Below, piece by piece: positions 1 through 8,934 of a stretch of DNA of 56,625 bases. Source of the DNA: an uncultured Rickettsiales bacterium (GTDB lineage: Bacteria; Pseudomonadota; Alphaproteobacteria; Rickettsiales; Rickettsiaceae); contig CAIKLL010000171.1 in assembly GCA_903828265.1 (NCBI GenBank), positions 1 to 56,625 on the forward strand, read 5' to 3'. The translations under genes and the position numbers were made by a program. Positions within the stretch are counted from its first letter, which is position 1; the number at the start of each line of letters is the position of its first letter. The notes under the pieces are model-generated. The model saw only the letters and a list, made by a program, of their open reading frames with translations. It made no database searches and had not been told where the DNA came from.

Positions 1-28
1 GGTTGGTTTGGAGTAAGCGATATATGTT

Positions 29-45
29 CTCTCTATCGTAGAGAG
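29..45. repeat. Short perfect hairpin
   Basis: CTCTCTA and TAGAGAG flank a TCG loop, giving a 7-bp stem. No T-tract follows on either strand, so it is not a convincing terminator. Positions 1-249 hold no gene I can support; the only sizeable open frame there, on the minus strand, resembles nothing I recognise. Confidence 0.3.
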
Positions 46-185
46 TAATTCTGTGGTATTTTGTCATTAGCAACACTGGCTTTGTATTTTTGAATGAATT
101 CAAATATACAGTGTTGCGCTAGATTATTAAACTGGCCAGCACATAACGCATTAATCAAAAATTTACTAATCTTTCTGCTTAACCT

Positions 186-211
186 CTTGAAATATATTTT
201 TTTATTATAAA
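186..211 (+). promoter_or_regulatory. Possible sigma-32 (heat shock) promoter of the hsp20 pair
   Basis: CTTGAAA at 186-192 matches the sigma-32 -35 element exactly. TATAAA at 206-211 follows after 13 bases, a spacing short for sigma-70 but usual for sigma-32. The -10 lacks the C-rich part of the sigma-32 consensus and the region is very AT-rich, so this is tentative. The first gene downstream encodes a small heat shock protein, which fits. Confidence 0.35.
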
Positions 212-249
212 ATATATATTGTAAATACAAATTTTATAAGGAGGAAATC

Positions 250-696
250 ATGTCATATTTACCAAGATTAAGATCAAAATCAGAATCCATAAGAACAAGA
301 GACAGTATATTTGATGACTTGTTTAATGAGCTTTATTCCTTACCAACTTCTTTTTTATCTAAAAGTGGAATGGACTTATCTCCTAGAATTGATATATCTG
401 AAACAGATAGTGAGTACAAGATAGAAGCAGAATTACCGGGAATAAACCAAAAAGAAATAGATGTAAAAATAGATAATAATATTCTTACCATAAAAGGAAA
501 GAAAGAAGATGTAAAAGAAGAAAAAGAAAAAAATTACCATTTAAGAGAAAGATACTATGGAGCATTCCAGAGATCAATTTCGCTACCTAATAATATCGAA
601 CCAGAAAAAATTAAGGCGAGTTTTGAAAACGGAGTACTAAATATATCGGTACCAAAAAATGATAAAAGAACCCCTAAAAAAATAGAAATAAGTTAA
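250..696 (+). CDS. hspC: Small heat shock protein, Hsp20/alpha-crystallin family
   Basis: A 148-residue ATP-independent holdase chaperone that would bind unfolding cytosolic proteins. After an N-terminal segment of about 45 residues comes the alpha-crystallin domain, starting at PRIDISETDSEYKIEAELPG and carrying the ELPG and LTIKGKK strands. It ends with the family signature FENGVLNISVPK and a short C-terminal tail. The length is normal for bacterial Hsp20. The start is supported by a strong Shine-Dalgarno (AAGGAGG) just upstream of the ATG. A second Hsp20-type gene begins 32 bases downstream and is probably co-transcribed. Rickettsia carries hspC1 and hspC2; I cannot say which this matches better. 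Confidence 0.93.
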   Translation: MSYLPRLRSKSESIRTRDSIFDDLFNELYSLPTSFLSKSGMDLSPRIDISETDSEYKIEAELPGINQKEIDVKIDNNILTIKGKKEDVKEEKEKNYHLRERYYGAFQRSISLPNNIEPEKIKASFENGVLNISVPKNDKRTPKKIEIS

Positions 697-727
697 GCGA
701 ATTAAAGGAGAAGAATGAGGTTAGCAT

Positions 728-1381
728 ATGAACGTAACTGATCAAAAGTCAACTGTTTGTAAATGGACCAATTACAAGGCTATATTAGCTATATTAGGGT
801 TTAGTACCTGCCTATTTTTGGCAGGTACTATATATTTCCTAGTAAAATGTTATAACCAGAATCAAATCATTTCGGAACAATTATTAGAGTATAAGAATCA
901 GCTTAATTATAATAAGCCCCAGCCATTGCTTCTGGATGATAATTTTGAGCGTAGAATGAAAAAATTGTTTGATGAAATGAGCTTAATTCCTCGTACATCA
1001 TTATTCAACCTTATTGATCGTGATTTCTTTAATTCCCACATTCATGTGGACAATTTATTAAATGATAATTATTTAAATCACTCTACAATCGAGGTATTAG
1101 ATAAAGAATATCTAATTACGTTAGCAATACCAGGATTTACTAGAGAACAACTCAAATTAGAATTGAATGGAAATATCTTAACAATTTCTGCGGAAAATAA
1201 AGAACAATCAGATGAAAATAACACTAAAAAGAACATAAATAGTAAATTCAAACAGGTAATTAGCTTGAATACTGATATTGAACGGAACTCAATTAAATCG
1301 TCATTAAAAGACGGTATACTAACTATCAGTATTCCACGTACCCAACAAAAAGGAGAACCTCAAACCATAAATATTGAGTAA
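728..1381 (+). CDS. Membrane-anchored Hsp20-like protein
   Basis: A 217-residue protein with an uncommon layout for the family. Residues about 17-40 form one hydrophobic segment (AILAILGFSTCLFLAGTIYF), followed by a charged linker and, from about residue 105, an alpha-crystallin domain. Conserved points are LAIPGFTREQLKLELNG, ILTISAENK and the terminal LKDGILTISIPR. The predicted topology is a single inner-membrane anchor; which side the chaperone domain faces cannot be told, though a short N-terminus before the helix fits either orientation. It follows the soluble hsp20 by 32 bases and is closed by a terminator-like hairpin, so the two form a heat-shock pair. It may protect membrane or envelope proteins, which is inference. 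Confidence 0.85.
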   Translation: MNVTDQKSTVCKWTNYKAILAILGFSTCLFLAGTIYFLVKCYNQNQIISEQLLEYKNQLNYNKPQPLLLDDNFERRMKKLFDEMSLIPRTSLFNLIDRDFFNSHIHVDNLLNDNYLNHSTIEVLDKEYLITLAIPGFTREQLKLELNGNILTISAENKEQSDENNTKKNINSKFKQVISLNTDIERNSIKSSLKDGILTISIPRTQQKGEPQTINIE

Positions 1382-1389
1382 ATAACTTA

Positions 1390-1411
1390 AAGCCCAATAT
1401 TTATTGGGCTT
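1390..1411 (+). terminator. Hairpin terminator after the hsp20 pair
   Basis: AAGCCCAAT (1390-1398) pairs perfectly with ATTGGGCTT (1403-1411) across a 4-base loop, 9 bases after the stop codon. The following tract is AT-rich but not a pure run of T, so termination may be only partly efficient. Confidence 0.6.
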
Positions 1412-1453
1412 ATAATAATAATTTACTTAATTGTCTTATGGATATCTTAAAAA

Positions 1454-1627
1454 ATGGATAATTTTACAACCAATATACTTAATATTTATAAGGACAAAGG
1501 TAAAAAGTGGCTTACAGATTTACCTACTATTATAAAAGCACTAACAAGTGAATATAATTTGTCTGGTTTAAAACCGTTAAACAATCTGATTGTAGAGGCT
1601 TATCTTAGTATAACAGATACTTTTTAG
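1454..1627 (+). pseudogene. N-terminal remnant of an aminoglycoside/streptomycin phosphotransferase-like gene
   Basis: An open frame of 57 codons beginning MDNFTTNILNIYKDKGKKWL and continuing TDLPTIIKALTSEYNLSG. This resembles the extreme N-terminus of the APH(6)/streptomycin 6-kinase-like proteins of Rickettsia, which run to roughly 260-290 residues. The frame then hits TAG; 1628-1675 stays open in the same frame for 15 more codons before TAA, with no recognisable kinase motif. The ATP-binding and catalytic parts are gone. The stretch fills most of the gap between the hsp20 terminator and tlc4 on the opposite strand. The family call rests on remembered N-terminal similarity only. Confidence 0.5.
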
Positions 1628-1716
1628 AGTTTTCTGGTGGCAATACCGAGTCTCATTTAGTGATTAATAAATAATACTTAAATTAGAATAACCTATCAGT
1701 AATTTTCCTGCTAAAA

Positions 1717-3264
1717 TTATTTATTTCCGCAAAGATTTTTATATTCCTTATTCAGTTCTATTACAGTCCAGACCCAAACTATACAGATAATTAGAAATAT
1801 AACCATTAAGAAAGTAGAAATTGAATGATAAGTAGCAGTAGGAATTATAATAAAAATCATTGACTGCACAAACGCACTTGCCGATTTACCAAGCTTCGTA
1901 CCGATCATATCGGCCGCTGCCTTACCCTTAGTTTTTAATTCATCCTCAAGTGGTACGTATGCCATTTCTTTCGTACTATCAAAAAAAGTGTATTTACTTG
2001 ATTTGCTGAAAACATTTTGAATTGCTCCGATTAAGACTGCAAGCATTAAAGGATCAGTCATAACGAAAAAGGTAACTAGCAAGCTCCCTACCGCATCAAA
2101 ATTAGATATTGTAAAGAAGAGGCTTCCGGTAATTAACATCATAAGTGGAGTAATAATAGCTGCAGAAAACCAACCGAGCCTTCTAACAAGATTTGAACCC
2201 ACAATAACAAAGAAAATAGTTAATAATCCTGTATAACTAAGATAGCTACCAACAAATACGGCAAAGTCTGTAGGGTTAGTGTAAAGTTTATTCGCCTCGG
2301 CTTTCCAAGGGCCTTCCACTAAATTGATGGCAAGACCGTAGCAAAATAATAAGACTGTTATAAGTCTTATATATCTTGATTCAATAATCATTTTAAAACT
2401 ATCTTTTAGAGAAAGATGATTTTTTTTAACCTTAAATTTCAGAGTATTTATAGTTTCCTGATCAAGAATTTTAGCATTAATTAGCCAGAATGCTACCAAA
2501 GCTAATAGACCTAAGACAAGCACAACAGATATTACTATTTGGATCGAAACAACACTTTTATCAGCATTAGCAGAAAAATTACTGATAATGTAATTACTCA
2601 TATTTGATAAATTCATTAAAAAAGTACCAGCTATATATAGCCCTGTTTGGCCGAGCAATCCAAACAAAGGATAAAATCTTTTTGATTCTTCAACCGTAGT
2701 AATTTTATTTACAAATTGCCAGAATAACAAGGAAAACACAGCATTTGGCCATAATTCTGCAATTATATAAAATAGAGAAAAGCTCCAATTAGATAGTAAT
2801 AATATAAACCATTTTAAATTCGGATATATAGACCCAAGATGGTTAGCATAGGTAGGGTCTAGATGGAAGTATTGGTAATTTGGAAATAAAACAAAAGCAA
2901 ACAGAGCAAAGAAACTTAAAAAAACAGACATAATAAGGTAAAAAATGGTTTCACCTTTCATTATACTAACTAACTTTACGTAAATTATTGTTACCAAAAA
3001 AGCGGCAGGCAAAACGCCCCAGAATTTTAAAAAAGCAATTGTTTCAGTACCAATCATCGTGTTAACAACACTATCTTTCATTGCTCTGATTAAATTCTGG
3101 ATCAAAAGAATTGAAAACATAAGTAGAGTTATAAGCAAAAACTTAGGTAACTCATGCCTATAAACCGGCCATAAGTAATCAATTATTTTGCTAAATTTTG
3201 AGGAAGATAAGTCGAGATTAGAGGAAACGCTATTAGAAGTATTATTCTGAGGCTCTGACGCCAT
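1717..3264 (-). CDS. tlcD: Nucleotide transporter of the ATP/ADP translocase (Tlc) family, Tlc4 type
   Basis: A 515-residue, roughly 12-helix inner-membrane carrier of the non-mitochondrial nucleotide transporter family used by intracellular bacteria to take nucleotides from the host. The segments IAELWPNAVFSLLFWQFVN, ESKRFYPLFGLLGQTG, NLVEGPWKAEANKLY and FFDSTKEMAYVPLEDELK are strongly conserved in the family, and the last also marks the end of the transport core. Of the five Rickettsia paralogues as I recall them, it is closest to Tlc4 (shared IETE-like FLKFWGV and IAELWPN context). R. prowazekii Tlc4 has been reported to move CTP, UTP and GDP rather than exchange ATP/ADP, so the substrate here is probably ribonucleotides other than ATP. 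It stands alone with its own upstream region (3265-3433). Confidence 0.93.
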   Translation of the reverse strand: MASEPQNNTSNSVSSNLDLSSSKFSKIIDYLWPVYRHELPKFLLITLLMFSILLIQNLIRAMKDSVVNTMIGTETIAFLKFWGVLPAAFLVTIIYVKLVSIMKGETIFYLIMSVFLSFFALFAFVLFPNYQYFHLDPTYANHLGSIYPNLKWFILLLSNWSFSLFYIIAELWPNAVFSLLFWQFVNKITTVEESKRFYPLFGLLGQTGLYIAGTFLMNLSNMSNYIISNFSANADKSVVSIQIVISVVLVLGLLALVAFWLINAKILDQETINTLKFKVKKNHLSLKDSFKMIIESRYIRLITVLLFCYGLAINLVEGPWKAEANKLYTNPTDFAVFVGSYLSYTGLLTIFFVIVGSNLVRRLGWFSAAIITPLMMLITGSLFFTISNFDAVGSLLVTFFVMTDPLMLAVLIGAIQNVFSKSSKYTFFDSTKEMAYVPLEDELKTKGKAAADMIGTKLGKSASAFVQSMIFIIIPTATYHSISTFLMVIFLIICIVWVWTVIELNKEYKNLCGNK

Positions 3265-3433
3265 AATCTATATCTACCTGATAAATTGTTATTGGTCAGG
3301 GCTGCATAGTATATACTTTAAAAGTTCCTGTCAATACATATTTAGGATAAGTTATTTTACAATAAAAAATATTTATTTACTATATCCTCAAAACTATTAA
3401 TCAAAACAAATAATTAATTTTAATATTTAAATC

Positions 3434-3889
3434 CTATCTTTTCACCCTAACAAAACAAGATGTTGCTATATAATCTTTCCGGGGACCGTTCACCTTGAAT
3501 TTTTGAATAAACTGATTAGAATTAACAATTTCATAATTTGTAGAATAAAAATCCTGGTTACATTTGTAATTGCCGCTAACTATCGCAGTTAAATTTGAAT
3601 CGAATAATAAATTGAACATGAAATGTCTACTCCCCTGTTCATAACTGTATAGTCCTAAATTTCCGCTACTATCTAAAATATAATCATACTTCTTCTTTGC
3701 TTTGGATACAAAACCATTAGACCATTTTACTTCTAAGGATTCTTGGTAATTTAAAATATGTATATCTTCCTTGGTGACAGACGCTCTTCCTTTAGCTCCC
3801 GCATTAGATAAAGAAGAGGACTGATCAATAATCTGTCTTTCAATATCCCAATCTCCTTGGAGATAACAAAAAAATAATAGACCGGTCAT
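3434..3889 (-). CDS. DUF6314 family protein
   Basis: A 151-residue protein of unknown function. After MTGLLFFCY comes LQGDWDIERQI, the L-G-W-I-R pattern that opens DUF6314 proteins, then a run of beta-rich segments with YDYILDSSGNLGLYSYEQGS and FMFNLLFDSNL, as expected of this small beta-barrel-like family. The C-terminus ends ATSCFVRVKR. No signal peptide cleavage site or membrane helix stands out; the hydrophobic start may simply be the first strand. It lies between tlc4 and the divergent tyrS with its own upstream gap. Confidence 0.7.
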   Translation of the reverse strand: MTGLLFFCYLQGDWDIERQIIDQSSSLSNAGAKGRASVTKEDIHILNYQESLEVKWSNGFVSKAKKKYDYILDSSGNLGLYSYEQGSRHFMFNLLFDSNLTAIVSGNYKCNQDFYSTNYEIVNSNQFIQKFKVNGPRKDYIATSCFVRVKR

Positions 3890-3991
3890 AAATATTGGTT
3901 TGTCCTTTTAGAAACTCTGCTTTATAATTTAGCACTTGGTAAGTATAAAAATATCTAAATAACAAAATTATTCATCAAAAAACTAAGATAT

Positions 3992-5230
3992 ATGACATTC
4001 ATCGAAGAATTTAAAAAGAAAGGCTATTTTTATCAATGTACTGACGTTGCAGCCTTAGAGCAGAAAATGGCTCAAGAAAAAATAGCAGCCTATATAGGAT
4101 TCGATTGCACTGCTGAATCTTTGCATGTAGGTAATCTAATGCAAATTATGATATTACGTCTTTTGCAGAAATACGGTCATAAGCCAATTGTTTTAGTAGG
4201 AGGAGGAACTACCAAAATCGGTGATCCAACTGGTAAAGAAGAACTTAGAAAGTATCTTAGTGATGAAGATATATATAAAAATATGGCAGGGATTAAAAAA
4301 TCTTTATCTAAATTCATTAGATTTGGCGATGGACCAAGTGATGCCGTTATGCTAAATAACGCCGATTGGCTTGATAATCTCGGTTATATTGAATTTTTAC
4401 GTAAATATGGCAGGAACTTTTCGATAAATCGAATGCTAACAATGGATTCGGTTAAAACCAGGTTAGAGAGAGAACAATCTTTAACCTTTTTGGAATTCAA
4501 TTATATGCTTTTACAAGCCTACGATTTTTATTACCTTAATAAGATACATAATTGTGCATTACAACTTGGAGGTAGTGATCAATGGGGTAATATTGTTACC
4601 GGTGTAGAGTTAATTCGAAAAATGAACAAAAATGAGTCTTTCGGACTTACTACTCCTCTACTTACTACTTCTTCAGGAACAAAAATGGGGAAATCTGTAA
4701 GCGGCGCTGTATGGATAAATGAAGAGCACCTATCCTCTTATGACTATTATCAATACTGGCGCAATACGGAAGATGCGGATGTCGCTAAATTTGCTAAATT
4801 ATATTGCGAGTTTTCAGAATCGGAAGAACAAGAATTTGAAACTTTAATCAGCGAGAATATCAACGAAGCTAAGAAAAAATTAGCTTACAGGGTCACGGAG
4901 CTTTGCCATGGCAAAGAAAAAGCCCAAGAAGCCTTTGATACTGCCATTAAAGTTTTTGAGCAGAAAACAATAAGCGATAATTTACCTTCTATTTTACTAG
5001 ATAAAAAGATTTTATCGCAAGGAATAATGTGTATTGATTTATTATGTCAAACAGGTCTTACTAGTTCCAAAGGAGAAGGTAGAAGATTAATTAGGGGAAT
5101 GGGTGTTAAAGTTAACGATAATCTAGTGATAGATGAGAATATGATAATAAACTCAAGCTATCTACAAGACGAAATAATCAAAATTTCTTCTGGTAAAAAG
5201 AAGCATGTATTAGTTAAAATACAAAAATAA
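3992..5230 (+). CDS. tyrS: Tyrosyl-tRNA synthetase
   Basis: Charges tRNA-Tyr with tyrosine in the cytosol. The 412-residue class I synthetase has the HIGH-like motif in [11 protein letters not shown] near residue 45, tyrosine-site residues in LQAYDFYYL and [11 protein letters not shown], and the KMSKS loop as KMGKS near residue 232. The C-terminal S4 RNA-binding domain includes [18 protein letters not shown]. Length is normal for the bacterial TyrRS family. It is a single gene facing the convergent rlpA, with a shared stem-loop between them. Confidence 0.97.
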   Translation: MTFIEEFKKKGYFYQCTDVAALEQKMAQEKIAAYIGFDCTAESLHVGNLMQIMILRLLQKYGHKPIVLVGGGTTKIGDPTGKEELRKYLSDEDIYKNMAGIKKSLSKFIRFGDGPSDAVMLNNADWLDNLGYIEFLRKYGRNFSINRMLTMDSVKTRLEREQSLTFLEFNYMLLQAYDFYYLNKIHNCALQLGGSDQWGNIVTGVELIRKMNKNESFGLTTPLLTTSSGTKMGKSVSGAVWINEEHLSSYDYYQYWRNTEDADVAKFAKLYCEFSESEEQEFETLISENINEAKKKLAYRVTELCHGKEKAQEAFDTAIKVFEQKTISDNLPSILLDKKILSQGIMCIDLLCQTGLTSSKGEGRRLIRGMGVKVNDNLVIDENMIINSSYLQDEIIKISSGKKKHVLVKIQK

Positions 5231-5257
5231 AACCTTCAGGAACTATCAAATTTTATA

Positions 5258-5308
5258 GCGGCTAGCCGGTGAAATAGCCTAACTAAATGTTAATTCACTA
5301 GAAGCCGC
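5258..5308. terminator. Stem-loop between convergent tyrS and rlpA
   Basis: GCGGCT (5258-5263) pairs with AGCCGC (5303-5308), and GTGAA pairs with TTCAC further in, separated by an internal loop. The sequence aaaatgttttt follows on the plus strand. The position between two convergent stop codons suggests a bidirectional terminator, although the loop is long. Confidence 0.45.
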
Positions 5309-5331
5309 AAAATGTTTTTAATGCCGAAACC

Positions 5332-6003
5332 TTATGAATCTACCTTATATCCATATTTTAGATTCACAAGCTTTACATGACAGTTAACGCTGCACTTCCT
5401 ATTAGCCAGAGGTTTCTTTGAAATAGAACCTTCTTTCTCAGCAAGACCAAAAGTTTTTAACATTTTTTGCGTTTCAGAATGTAGGTATTGTATCTTTACT
5501 TGAGCTGTTCCTTTATGCTTAAAACCAAGTAATCTAGCAGCCTTTTCTGAAACATCGATTTCTCTGTCACCTGCAAAAGGTCCTCTATCGTTGATAAGTA
5601 CTATAACAGATTTGCCGTTCTCTAGATTTTTGACTTTAACCAGCGAAGGCATATGAAGTGTCTTATGCGCAGCTGTTAATAATTCTTTATTATACGTATC
5701 ACCATTAGCGGTTTTTTTGCCATGAGAACCGTCCTTATGACCATACCATGAAGCCTTACCAATTTTAGCATACTTGTTATACTTTTTAGGTTTATAGGAT
5801 TTCCCTTTGATACTATATTTATCCCCGACTTTAAAATGCCCTTTATATTTTGTATTGTGCCTATCTTCCTTAGACAAACTTTGAAAAGATTTAGGGTTAC
5901 TTTGACAAGACGACAATATTATTGCAAGAAAAAATAACATTACTAGCGAGCTAGCATTATAAATATATATAAGTAACCTTTTACTAAATATACTTCCAAG
6001 CAT
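5332..6003 (-). CDS. rlpA: RlpA-like lipoprotein, septal peptidoglycan lytic transglycosylase family
   Basis: An envelope lipoprotein of about 223 residues. The signal peptide ends in the lipobox LSSC, giving a lipidated Cys. The double-psi beta-barrel domain follows, with GKASWYGHKDGSHGKKTANG, the acid-containing LINDRGPFAGDREIDVSEKA and a final KIQYL strand. RlpA proteins cleave denuded peptidoglycan at the septum; no C-terminal SPOR domain is present here, so septal targeting would have to come from elsewhere. I chose the ATG at 6003 because it overlaps the stop of the upstream BON gene as TGATG, indicating translational coupling; in-frame TTG and GTG codons lie just upstream. Confidence 0.88.
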   Translation of the reverse strand: MLGSIFSKRLLIYIYNASSLVMLFFLAIILSSCQSNPKSFQSLSKEDRHNTKYKGHFKVGDKYSIKGKSYKPKKYNKYAKIGKASWYGHKDGSHGKKTANGDTYNKELLTAAHKTLHMPSLVKVKNLENGKSVIVLINDRGPFAGDREIDVSEKAARLLGFKHKGTAQVKIQYLHSETQKMLKTFGLAEKEGSISKKPLANRKCSVNCHVKLVNLKYGYKVDS

Positions 6004-6701
6004 CACCAACTATCTATCGACTCCTGCTCGTTTTTAAAATCAGAAGACTCCCCTTCTTCAATAAGTAATGTCTCTTCTTCCTGCTTTCCTACCGAGGATT
6101 CGGTAGTTTTAGGAGTATAATCCCCCAACCTAACATGACTTACAACTTTTTGAACTCCATTAACATTAGACGCAATTGTTGCTACTTTTTGCAATTCTTC
6201 TTCTGATCTTGCTATACCAAATAAATAAACAACGTCGTTTACTGTAATAACGGTATAGTTAACAAATTTTATACTTCTATCAAGAAAAGTTTTCGATTTA
6301 ATCTGACTCGTAATCATAGTATCTCTGGTATACTGAACAATATCAAATTTACCGCTATTTTTATCTACCTTAAGCTCATTTACAACTTCTACTACCCCCT
6401 CTTGATCCCATGCAATCTGAACAGCATTAATCATGTCTTCTTCTTTATCAATCAATCCTGTATATAACACCCTACCTTGAACTACTTCCACTTTAATTTT
6501 GGTATATAACTCCCTAAAATTATTTTTTATAAACGAAGCTTTTATTGCAGTTGCTATACGAAAATCCTTCAGTGCCTCTTCCTTAGGTCTATCCTTGGCA
6601 AGTTCTGTTACCGAAGCCGTTGCACCGGTAAAAATAACAGGTAAACAAGCACTTACTAAAAAAGATAGTAATACAACGCTAATAAAAGAAACCTTCTGCA
6701 T
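6003..6701 (-). CDS. Double BON-domain lipoprotein (DolP/YraP-like)
   Basis: A 232-residue lipoprotein with signal peptide and lipobox VSAC at about residue 19, so probably anchored in the outer membrane. Two BON domains follow: the first around EVVQGRVLYTGLIDKEEDM and the second around VNYTVITVNDVVYLFGIARS, each with the typical G-x-V/V-x-L-x-G core. BON domains bind phospholipid surfaces, and E. coli DolP supports outer-membrane integrity. The C-terminal 35 residues are acidic and low complexity. The gene is translationally coupled to rlpA, so the two likely act together in envelope maintenance. Confidence 0.85.
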   Translation of the reverse strand: MQKVSFISVVLLSFLVSACLPVIFTGATASVTELAKDRPKEEALKDFRIATAIKASFIKNNFRELYTKIKVEVVQGRVLYTGLIDKEEDMINAVQIAWDQEGVVEVVNELKVDKNSGKFDIVQYTRDTMITSQIKSKTFLDRSIKFVNYTVITVNDVVYLFGIARSEEELQKVATIASNVNGVQKVVSHVRLGDYTPKTTESSVGKQEEETLLIEEGESSDFKNEQESIDSW

Positions 6702-6862
6702 AAAAATAATTATTAAATGAATTACTACACGAGCAATTATACAAAAGAAATATTTTCAATCAACAGATTTAATATAAGCTGCCAAGAGGCTAAAGTTAAC
6801 TTTGAGCATTAAAACATTGAAATATAATACCTTAATAACTATGAAATCATTCGTAAAAAACC

Positions 6863-8905
6863 TTAGAGAGAAGCGCTAACCTCTTTAGTCCATGTCAAAT
6901 CCTTACCTTCTATTATCTCCATTGAAGAGCCCGGGAAATTACCGTCGTGACCTAAATATCTACCTTTAAGGATATTGGCTAAAAATACTTCAGCGTGGGC
7001 ATAAAATGCCATCCTGTTTTCAGGTCTAGCAAGCCCATGCCCTTCGTCTTTATAGAGTAAATACACTACAGGTATTCCATGCTTTTTCATAGCAGATACT
7101 ATTTGATCAGATTCAAACTTTTTAACACGGGGGTCATGAGCTCCTTGTACAATTAACAAAGGTTTTTTTATGTTTTTTACATAATTAAGAGGCGAGCGCT
7201 CAAATAGAAATTTTTTTCCCTCTTCATTATCAGGTGAAGCCCCTATAATTTTCTTTAAATGAGCAAAGACCGGTTTCCAATAAGGAGGAATCGAGTTCAT
7301 TAAAGTTTCTAGATTTGAAGGACCAACAATATCTATTCCTGCAGCATATAGCTCAGGTGTCATACTCATACCGACAAGGGTAGCATAACCGCCATAGCTC
7401 CCTCCCATAATCACTATTTTATCTTTCTCGGCAATGTTATTATCTATTGCCCATTTTACTGCATCTTCTAGATCATCCTGCATTTTTCTAGCCCATTGCC
7501 CATCGCCGGCATTAATAAAGCTTTTACCAAAACCGGTAGAGCCACGATAATTAACGCTAAGTACTGCATAACCTCTATTAGCAAGCCATTGGTGAGTAGC
7601 ATTGTAACCTTTATTATCTCTACTATTTGGTCCACCGTGAACATAAAGCACAAGAGGTATTGGTTTCTCTAGCCGTGCGCCCTTATCCAACCACCTAGGT
7701 AATGTTAAATAACTAACTAGCTCTAAACCATCCCGAGAAGTAATTTGTACCGGATGCATTTTAGCAAAGGAATAGCTTTCTTGTTTAGAATTAGAAACGA
7801 ATAAAAATTTAATTTCTCTAGTAGCTCGATCATATAAATAATATTTATATGGGCCATCATCTTGCATATAAACAACTATCCATTTATTATCATTTTCTAC
7901 CCTAGAAGTAATTTCAATTGTGCCATAATTAAGCTTCGATAAATTCTTTATATCCTCCTTTATTTGCGGATCAAGAATTACCCATTCTTTTTGCAGATAA
8001 TCAATTGATACAGCTTGAATCTTTTTAGTGATAGGTTCTACTAAACAAGAGCCTATATCAGCTCGTGCATCTTCATAAAGAAGGGTTCTTTTTTGAGTTG
8101 ATAAATCTATTTCAAAAAGAGCAGATTTATCCCTTTGGCTGCTATCAACAGCATAGAGAACCTTGCCATCGGCGGTTGTATGTAAAAGCGAAGTAGTTAA
8201 CATATCTTCTGTTTTTATTTTTTGGAATAATTGCGGGTTTAAAAGGTTACCATTCTTAAAACCGTAAATCTCCCCTTCACCAGTTGGCAACATCTTATAA
8301 GCAAAGAGAATTTTAAAATTATCATCAATTATAAAGCTGATATACTTTTCTTTATTTTCGAAGAAAATCTCTGCTTTGCCTGATTTCACATTAATTTTAT
8401 AAATATCAAAATATTCAGGAACTCTCTTATTCATCTGGACTAAAATTTCATCTGGAAAGTTTTTACTTTTTTTAATCACAGACGCTTTAATCCCCTCCTG
8501 TGGAGTAAGAAGGATATTTTCTTTAGTATTTATATCAATCGAATAAAGTCTAAAATTCTCGTCTCCTTTATTATCTATAGAATAAATAATATTATTGCTA
8601 TTTTTAGCCCACGAATAACTTCTAATACCCCTTTCCGTATCAGCCGTAATCGCCTTTCCTGTTAATGGATTATCAACTGGTGCAACGAAAACGTTTAGTA
8701 CCCCATTTAACGGCGCAAGGTAACTAATATATTTTCCGTCTTCACTCATCCGCACTGCAATTTTATCTGGATTACCAAACAATACTTCCCGCGGTACTAA
8801 ACGATCCTCTTTCATAATTCCTTTCCCATTATTATTGAGAGCAACAGCTAGTTCATAATTAATATTTATAATGATTAGTATAAATATTAGAGTTAACCTT
8901 AACAT
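6863..8905 (-). CDS. S9 family prolyl oligopeptidase-like serine peptidase
   Basis: A 680-residue peptidase with an N-terminal signal-like segment (LTLIFILIIININY), so probably periplasmic. The first ~400 residues form a beta-propeller-like region with repeated short strands; the alpha/beta-hydrolase domain follows. The catalytic triad is visible as Ser503 in GGSYGGY, Asp591 in GAHDPRV and His623 in DEGHGL, and LYVHGGPNSRDNKGYNA carries the oxyanion-region HGGP. This matches the S9C/acylaminoacyl-peptidase type. It starts 29 bases after the end of tmk and may be the last gene of the der-to-tmk minus-strand series. Substrate unknown; peptide salvage is plausible. Confidence 0.92.
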   Translation of the reverse strand: MLRLTLIFILIIININYELAVALNNNGKGIMKEDRLVPREVLFGNPDKIAVRMSEDGKYISYLAPLNGVLNVFVAPVDNPLTGKAITADTERGIRSYSWAKNSNNIIYSIDNKGDENFRLYSIDINTKENILLTPQEGIKASVIKKSKNFPDEILVQMNKRVPEYFDIYKINVKSGKAEIFFENKEKYISFIIDDNFKILFAYKMLPTGEGEIYGFKNGNLLNPQLFQKIKTEDMLTTSLLHTTADGKVLYAVDSSQRDKSALFEIDLSTQKRTLLYEDARADIGSCLVEPITKKIQAVSIDYLQKEWVILDPQIKEDIKNLSKLNYGTIEITSRVENDNKWIVVYMQDDGPYKYYLYDRATREIKFLFVSNSKQESYSFAKMHPVQITSRDGLELVSYLTLPRWLDKGARLEKPIPLVLYVHGGPNSRDNKGYNATHQWLANRGYAVLSVNYRGSTGFGKSFINAGDGQWARKMQDDLEDAVKWAIDNNIAEKDKIVIMGGSYGGYATLVGMSMTPELYAAGIDIVGPSNLETLMNSIPPYWKPVFAHLKKIIGASPDNEEGKKFLFERSPLNYVKNIKKPLLIVQGAHDPRVKKFESDQIVSAMKKHGIPVVYLLYKDEGHGLARPENRMAFYAHAEVFLANILKGRYLGHDGNFPGSSMEIIEGKDLTWTKEVSASL

Positions 8906-8934
8906 AAGTTTGTGCTCTGTGCCCTATATTGTAC

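Noticed and set aside
33-230. 65-residue open frame on the minus strand ahead of hsp20
   Set aside because: It overlaps the probable hsp20 promoter, has no ribosome binding site and matches nothing I know; likely chance.
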